A stretch of 64,000 nucleotides of DNA, taken from NCBI GenBank assembly GCA_964584935.1, contig CAZPBN010000011.1, positions 1 through 64,000 of the forward strand, read 5' to 3'. The stretch's first letter is position 1, and each line of letters begins with the position of its first letter. The notes under the pieces were generated by a model. That model was not told the DNA's origin, searched no databases, and saw only the letters and a list, made by a program, of their open reading frames with translations. Below, piece by piece: positions 60,273-64,000 of the stretch. The DNA comes from CAZPBN01 sp964584935. Its GTDB lineage: Bacteria > Acidobacteriota > Aminicenantia > Aminicenantales > Aminicenantaceae. The position numbers and the translations under genes were made by a program.

Positions 60273-61139
60273 ATGACAGTTTTAATTGATTTGAGAAAAA
60301 GAATTAAGAGTATCCGAAATACTCAGCAAATAACCCAGGCCATGAAGGCTGTTTCTTCTGCTAAATTTAAAAAAGCACAACGGACTGTTATAAACGCTCG
60401 TCCCTGGTGGCACACTTTCCCTGACTTGATTGCCGATATTATCTCCGATATCGAAAGAAACAGCCATCCGCTGCTTGCAGAGAGAAAAGAGAAAAGGATA
60501 GAAGGGTTGGTCATAACCTCTGATAAGGGTTTAGCCGGTGCTTTTAATACAAATCTCTTGGAAAAGAGTATTTCTTTTTTTAACGAGAAAAAGGACTATT
60601 CCAAAATCAATCTTATTTTGATGGGGAAAAAAGCTGTCTCCTTTTATAAAAAGTATAATTTTGAGGTGGACAGGGAATATTCTGATAATATAAAAGAAAT
60701 AACCAAGGAAGATCTGGAAGAATTATCCCAGTTTTTAATAAGGCTTTATGTTTACCATAGAACTGATTCTGTGTATGTTGTGTATAATGAATTTAAATCG
60801 ATCCTGGCACCCCAAGTCACAATGACCCGGCTTTTACCGGTGTCATTCCCCAAAGATAAAGAAAATTTGAATGAATATATTTTTGATTGGGAGCCGTATA
60901 AAAATCTTATTCTTAATTCTCTTTTACCGTTATATATAAAAAGCCAAATTTGTCATTATTTCAAGGAGTCGCTTGCCGCAGAACATGCCGCCCGTATGAT
61001 GGCTATGGATAATGCAACCAGAAACGCAGGGGATTTAATAGGAGATCTTACTTTGGAAATGAATAAAATCCGGCAAGCTTCCATAACAAAAGAACTTCTA
61101 GAGATTATGACTGCAGTGGAGGCACTCTCAGAAGAATAA
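60273..61139 (+). CDS. atpG: ATP synthase F1 subunit gamma
   Basis: This 288-residue rotor subunit has N-terminal LIDLRKRIKSIRNTQQITQAMKAVSSAKFKKAQ and C-terminal AAEHAARMMAMDNATRNAGDLIGDLTLEMNKIRQASITKELLEIMTAVEAL, the two coiled-coil helices of the central shaft. ITSDKGLAGAFN opens the globular domain. Length is normal. It starts two bases after the alpha stop and 17 bases before beta, inside the operon. Confidence 0.97.
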   Translation: MTVLIDLRKRIKSIRNTQQITQAMKAVSSAKFKKAQRTVINARPWWHTFPDLIADIISDIERNSHPLLAERKEKRIEGLVITSDKGLAGAFNTNLLEKSISFFNEKKDYSKINLILMGKKAVSFYKKYNFEVDREYSDNIKEITKEDLEELSQFLIRLYVYHRTDSVYVVYNEFKSILAPQVTMTRLLPVSFPKDKENLNEYIFDWEPYKNLILNSLLPLYIKSQICHYFKESLAAEHAARMMAMDNATRNAGDLIGDLTLEMNKIRQASITKELLEIMTAVEALSEE

Positions 61140-61156
61140 AGAACATTGGAGATAAT

Positions 61157-62722
61157 ATGAGCCAAAAAAAGAAAAAATCAAAATCAAAAGAAGATCAGAA
61201 AACCAAAGCCAGGAAAGCTAAGAAGACAGAATCAAAGAAAACTCAGAAAACGAAGTCAAAGAAAACTCAAGAAACAAAAAAGAAGAGAAGTACAAAGAAA
61301 CAAAAAGAAAGAAAAACAGGGAAAGTTGTGCAGGTTATCGGTCCAGTTGTGGATGTGGAGTTTAAAAATACAGAACTTCCGGAAATATACAATGCGATTC
61401 AAATTACCAGTGAAGGCTTTGATGTGCCTTATCCCATCGATGTGATAGTGGAAGCGGAACAGCACCTGGGGGAGGACAAAGTAAGATGCGTTTCCATGCA
61501 TCCCACAGATGGTCTTGCCAGAGGGATGATAGCCATTGATTTGGACAGTCCTATTCAAGTTCCAGTTGGAGAAGCGACTTTAGGAAGAGTGATTAATGTT
61601 ATAGGAGAACCTGTTGACTATCAGGGAGATATCAATGCCAAAGAAAAATATCCCATCCACCGATCTCCCCCTTCACTCGAACAGCAGAGTACCATACTGG
61701 AAATGTTTGAAACCGGCATTAAGGTGATTGATTTGATCCAACCGTTTTTGAAAGGAGGGAAAATCGGACTGTTTGGAGGAGCTGGTGTTGGAAAGACAAT
61801 AATCATTATGGAACTCATACATAATGTGGCTCTCAAACATGGTGGGTTTTCAGTGTTTGCCGGAATAGGTGAAAGAACCAGAGAAGGAAATGATCTGTGG
61901 TTGGAAATGAAAGAATCAGGGGTGCTCAAAAAAACCGCTTTGGTATACGGACAAATGACCGAACCTCCAGGAGCCCGATTGAGGATAGGTTTAACAGCTT
62001 TGTCTGTAGCGGAATATTTCCGGGATGAAATGAATCAGGATATTCTTCTTTTCATTGATAATATTTTCCGTTTTGTTCAGGCTGGATCAGAAGTTTCAGC
62101 CTTGTTGGGAAGAATGCCTTCAGCCGTCGGATACCAGCCAAATCTGGCATCTGAATTGGGTGAACTTGAGGAAAGAATCACCTCCACAAAAAAGGGATCC
62201 ATAACATCTGTTCAAGCCATCTATGTTCCTGCTGATGATTTCACAGATCCTGCCCCGGCAACGACCTTTTCCCACTTGGATGCCACAACAAATCTCAGCA
62301 GAGCTTTAACTGAAATGGGGATATATCCAGCCGTTGATCCTTTAGCATCTTATTCCAGAATTCTGGATGCCAGGATTATTGGTGAGGAGCATTATAATGT
62401 GGCTAAAGAGGTTAAAGAAATCTTGCAGAGATATAAGGCTCTCCAGGACATCATTACTATTTTAGGAATTGAGGAGTTATCAGAAGAAGATAAGATGACT
62501 GTTGCTCGAGCCAGAAAAATACAGCGTTTCTTATCCCAGCCCTTTAATGTGGCTGAGGAATTTACCGGAAGGGCGGGAAAATATGTAAAAATCGAAGATA
62601 CCATTAAGGGATTTAGGGAAATTGTAGATGGTAAGCATGATGATAAACCTGAACAGGCATTTTATATGGCGGGAGGTATCGGCGATGTTGTGAAGCGGGC
62701 AGAGGAACTCAAAGAGGAATGA
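61157..62722 (+). CDS. atpD: ATP synthase F1 subunit beta with Lys-rich N-terminal extension
   Basis: This 521-residue catalytic subunit has P-loop GGAGVGKTIIIMELI, the catalytic glutamate in GERTREGNDLW, the DELSEED-like IEELSEEDK, and PAPATTFSHLDATT. The usual start (KVVQVIGPVVDVEF) is at residue ~55. It is preceded by about 53 residues consisting almost only of K, T, S, E, R and Q with repeated KKTQKTKS-like units. Normal family length is about 465-480. The extension would project from the N-terminal crown of the F1 head. The chosen start has a GGAG site (TTGGAGATAAT); no other start exists between it and the core. Confidence 0.96.
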   Translation: MSQKKKKSKSKEDQKTKARKAKKTESKKTQKTKSKKTQETKKKRSTKKQKERKTGKVVQVIGPVVDVEFKNTELPEIYNAIQITSEGFDVPYPIDVIVEAEQHLGEDKVRCVSMHPTDGLARGMIAIDLDSPIQVPVGEATLGRVINVIGEPVDYQGDINAKEKYPIHRSPPSLEQQSTILEMFETGIKVIDLIQPFLKGGKIGLFGGAGVGKTIIIMELIHNVALKHGGFSVFAGIGERTREGNDLWLEMKESGVLKKTALVYGQMTEPPGARLRIGLTALSVAEYFRDEMNQDILLFIDNIFRFVQAGSEVSALLGRMPSAVGYQPNLASELGELEERITSTKKGSITSVQAIYVPADDFTDPAPATTFSHLDATTNLSRALTEMGIYPAVDPLASYSRILDARIIGEEHYNVAKEVKEILQRYKALQDIITILGIEELSEEDKMTVARARKIQRFLSQPFNVAEEFTGRAGKYVKIEDTIKGFREIVDGKHDDKPEQAFYMAGGIGDVVKRAEELKEE

Positions 62723-63015
62723 GTAATCATTTTCCAAACTCTCTTCAGCTGAAAGTGATCGCTGAGAATAAACTTGTGACAGAAAAAAAAGTTAAGGAGA
62801 TTTCTCTTCCCAGCTTTAACGGGTATTTGGGTATTCTGCCAGGGCATAGGCCTTTGGTTGTGTCCTTGGGAAAGGGGCCTATTTCTTACAAATATGAAAA
62901 AAAAGAAGGAAGTATTTCTATCAGTGGAGGATATGCTGAAATTCTTCCTGAAAGAGTTCTTGTTTTTGCTGAGTTGAAGGAAGATGAAAACCGAAAAAGG
63001 GAACAAAAAGGATGA
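62719..63015 (+). CDS. atpC: ATP synthase F1 subunit epsilon, short form
   Basis: This 98-residue protein has the epsilon N-terminal beta-sandwich: LQLKVIAENKLVTEKKVKEISLP.FNGYLGILPGHRPLVVSLGKGP and SISGGYAEILPERVLVFAE. The C-terminal two-helix domain of normal ~135-residue subunits, which inhibits ATP hydrolysis, is absent. It binds gamma and the c-ring foot. Its ATG overlaps the beta stop (ATGA) and its end overlaps the next gene by 32 bases. Confidence 0.93.
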   Translation: MSNHFPNSLQLKVIAENKLVTEKKVKEISLPSFNGYLGILPGHRPLVVSLGKGPISYKYEKKEGSISISGGYAEILPERVLVFAELKEDENRKREQKG

Positions 63016-63727
63016 TGAGAGCCTGGATACATTTTATCTAGGACAGATATATATAATCCAGAAAAAGAAGGGGTACCGCTTTTCGGTGGATGCTCCGATT
63101 CTGGCTGATTTTATCCGCACAACGAGCAGTGATGAAATAATTGAACTGGGGACTGGAAACGGAATCATTTCTCTTCTTCTGAGCATCAAACCGTTCAAGC
63201 ACATCACAGCTTTAGAAATTCAGGAATCTTTAGCAGACCTTGCTGTAAGAAATGTGATATTGAACAATCTGGAAGAAAAAATCTCTGTTCATTGCTGTGA
63301 TTTTTGCACTTATCAGCCAAGGAAAAAATTTGATATCGTTTTTTCCAATCCTCCTTATATTAAGAAACATGAGGGGAGGTTGAGTCCTTTTTCTGAAAAA
63401 TCGGTAGCAAAACATGAATTGAAATGTGATATATTGAGTCTTATGAGGAAGACCGGGGAGCTGTTATGCGAAAAAGGGAGAGCTTATTTTATATTCCCGG
63501 CCAGAAGGAAGGAAGAATTTGAACAGGCTGCTTCTGATCATGGTCTAAAAGTCAATAAAATTCGTTATGTGAAAAATAAGAAAAATAGTCCTCCTGATCT
63601 TTTTTTATCAGAGTGCGGGTTTTCTTCAAAGAAAAAAACTCTATTGCCTCCTCTTGTCCTTTATGATAATAAAGGGAATTATTCTTCTGAAGCTCTAGAA
63701 ATATTTTCAGGGAGATTCAATGGGTAG
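62984..63727 (+). CDS. tRNA1(Val) A37 N6-methyltransferase-like protein
   Basis: This 247-residue SAM-dependent enzyme has LDTFYLGQIYIIQKKKGYRFSVDAPILADFI (typical TrmN6/YfiC start), ELGTGNGIISLLLS (motif I) and FSNPPYIK (NPPY, N6-adenine-type catalytic motif). It probably methylates tRNA or, less likely, rRNA or protein. The start is inside atpC; the GGA upstream is close, so coupling is likely. It ends 8 bases into the next gene, so all three are read in one transcript. Confidence 0.85.
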   Translation: MKTEKGNKKDDESLDTFYLGQIYIIQKKKGYRFSVDAPILADFIRTTSSDEIIELGTGNGIISLLLSIKPFKHITALEIQESLADLAVRNVILNNLEEKISVHCCDFCTYQPRKKFDIVFSNPPYIKKHEGRLSPFSEKSVAKHELKCDILSLMRKTGELLCEKGRAYFIFPARRKEEFEQAASDHGLKVNKIRYVKNKKNSPPDLFLSECGFSSKKKTLLPPLVLYDNKGNYSSEALEIFSGRFNG

Positions 63728-64000
63728 ACTGTTTCAAACTCTTAAAAAATTATATAAATACAGGGCTCTTATAAGCAATCTGGTAAATCGTGAGCTCAAG
63801 GCGAGATACAGAGGGACGATTCTGGGATTTCTATGGTCTTTTTTCAATCCCCTTCTTTTAATGGTGGTCTATACAATAGTGTTTGGAATCATTATTGCCC
63901 CCCGAGATCCGGCTTTTGGAGGAAGTCCATGGTTGTATGCTCTTTATTTATTCTGCGGCGTTTTACCGTGGACATGGTTTTCTTCTTCGTCTCTGGAATC
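63720..64000 (+). CDS. Polysaccharide ABC exporter permease (partial)
   Basis: The first 93 codons before the window ends read MGRLFQTLKKLYKYRALISN, then LVNRELKARYRGTILGFLWS and FFNPLLLMVVYTIVFGIII. This matches ABC-2 permeases of the Wzm/TagG/RfbA type that export O-antigen or capsule chains. The basic, amphipathic start and the ARYRGTILGFLW motif are characteristic. A WG-type Walker ATPase gene would be expected downstream. It overlaps the methyltransferase gene by 8 bases. Confidence 0.88.
   Translation, partial: MGRLFQTLKKLYKYRALISNLVNRELKARYRGTILGFLWSFFNPLLLMVVYTIVFGIIIAPRDPAFGGSPWLYALYLFCGVLPWTWFSSSSLE

Noticed and set aside
1..64000. tRNA, rRNA, prophage or insertion sequences
   Set aside because: No cloverleaf, rRNA core sequence, integrase or transposase was recognised on either strand.

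Overview
This AT-rich bacterial window encodes a Gram-negative cell: LpxA-type lipid A acyltransferase, a TolC-type channel, several predicted outer-membrane barrels and lipoproteins. The mix of IcmF fused mutase, Asp-box repeat proteins, a split F-type ATP synthase locus lacking atpB/atpE, and a paired family of hypothetical barrels suggests an Acidobacteriota/Aminicenantes-like lineage. That placement is an inference and is weakly held. No rRNA, tRNA, CRISPR array, intact insertion sequence or prophage was seen.

Layout. 0.1-11 kb: envelope and glycan genes (lpxA, GT2 and GT4 glycosyltransferases, a large membrane protein, a TolC-family channel), then a GNAT + OSBS/NSAR enolase pair that may process D-amino acids. 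11-24 kb: tandem paralogous barrel proteins, a GT39-like membrane protein, purM, a NYN-domain protein, a 12-Asp-box secreted protein with an SGNH-hydrolase lipoprotein, cysM, and a hypothetical lipoprotein. 24-31 kb: uppP, then a TetR regulator with a perfect 18-bp operator in front of itself and icmF, then small conserved proteins. 31.6-34.2 kb: a sensor kinase coupled to an HD-GYP response regulator. 34.4-38.3 kb: gene remnants, a DnaQ-like exonuclease, and an AbiEi/AbiEii-type toxin-antitoxin pair with twin operators. 38.5-46.7 kb: barrel protein, methyltransferase, ResB/CcsA cytochrome c maturation pair, glycosyltransferase operon and a receiver-only protein lacking its phosphoacceptor Asp. 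46.8-51.5 kb: accD-folC, a Na/Pi cotransporter with a separate PhoU-like protein, and fxsA. 51.7-55.9 kb: a predicted Fur-controlled operon. 56.2-64 kb: UPF0316 protein, the ATP synthase operon (b', b, delta, alpha, gamma, beta, epsilon), a tRNA-methyltransferase-like gene and the start of a polysaccharide ABC exporter.

The most interesting unit is the 51.7-55.9 kb operon. A textbook 7-1-7 Fur box lies exactly in the 17-bp spacer of its promoter. The operon encodes a DUF401-type transporter, a small CxC protein that can only be read by a -1 shift at an in-phase A AAA AAA run, a polytopic membrane protein, and one polypeptide made of two MinD-like ATPases, each carrying an inserted two-cluster ferredoxin. 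It looks like an undescribed iron or Fe-S linked membrane system.

Two other themes recur. Five genes have near-consensus sigma70-type promoters (all 17-bp spacers) whose predicted start points fall 3-8 nt before the ATG with no Shine-Dalgarno, suggesting leaderless or ultra-short-leader mRNAs. The intergenic regions also hold several decaying gene fragments (DUF5916, ABC-2 permease, DUF4097, epimerase, an unknown gene) and small repeats, including a 148-bp palindromic MITE-like element and a 10 x 9-bp array.
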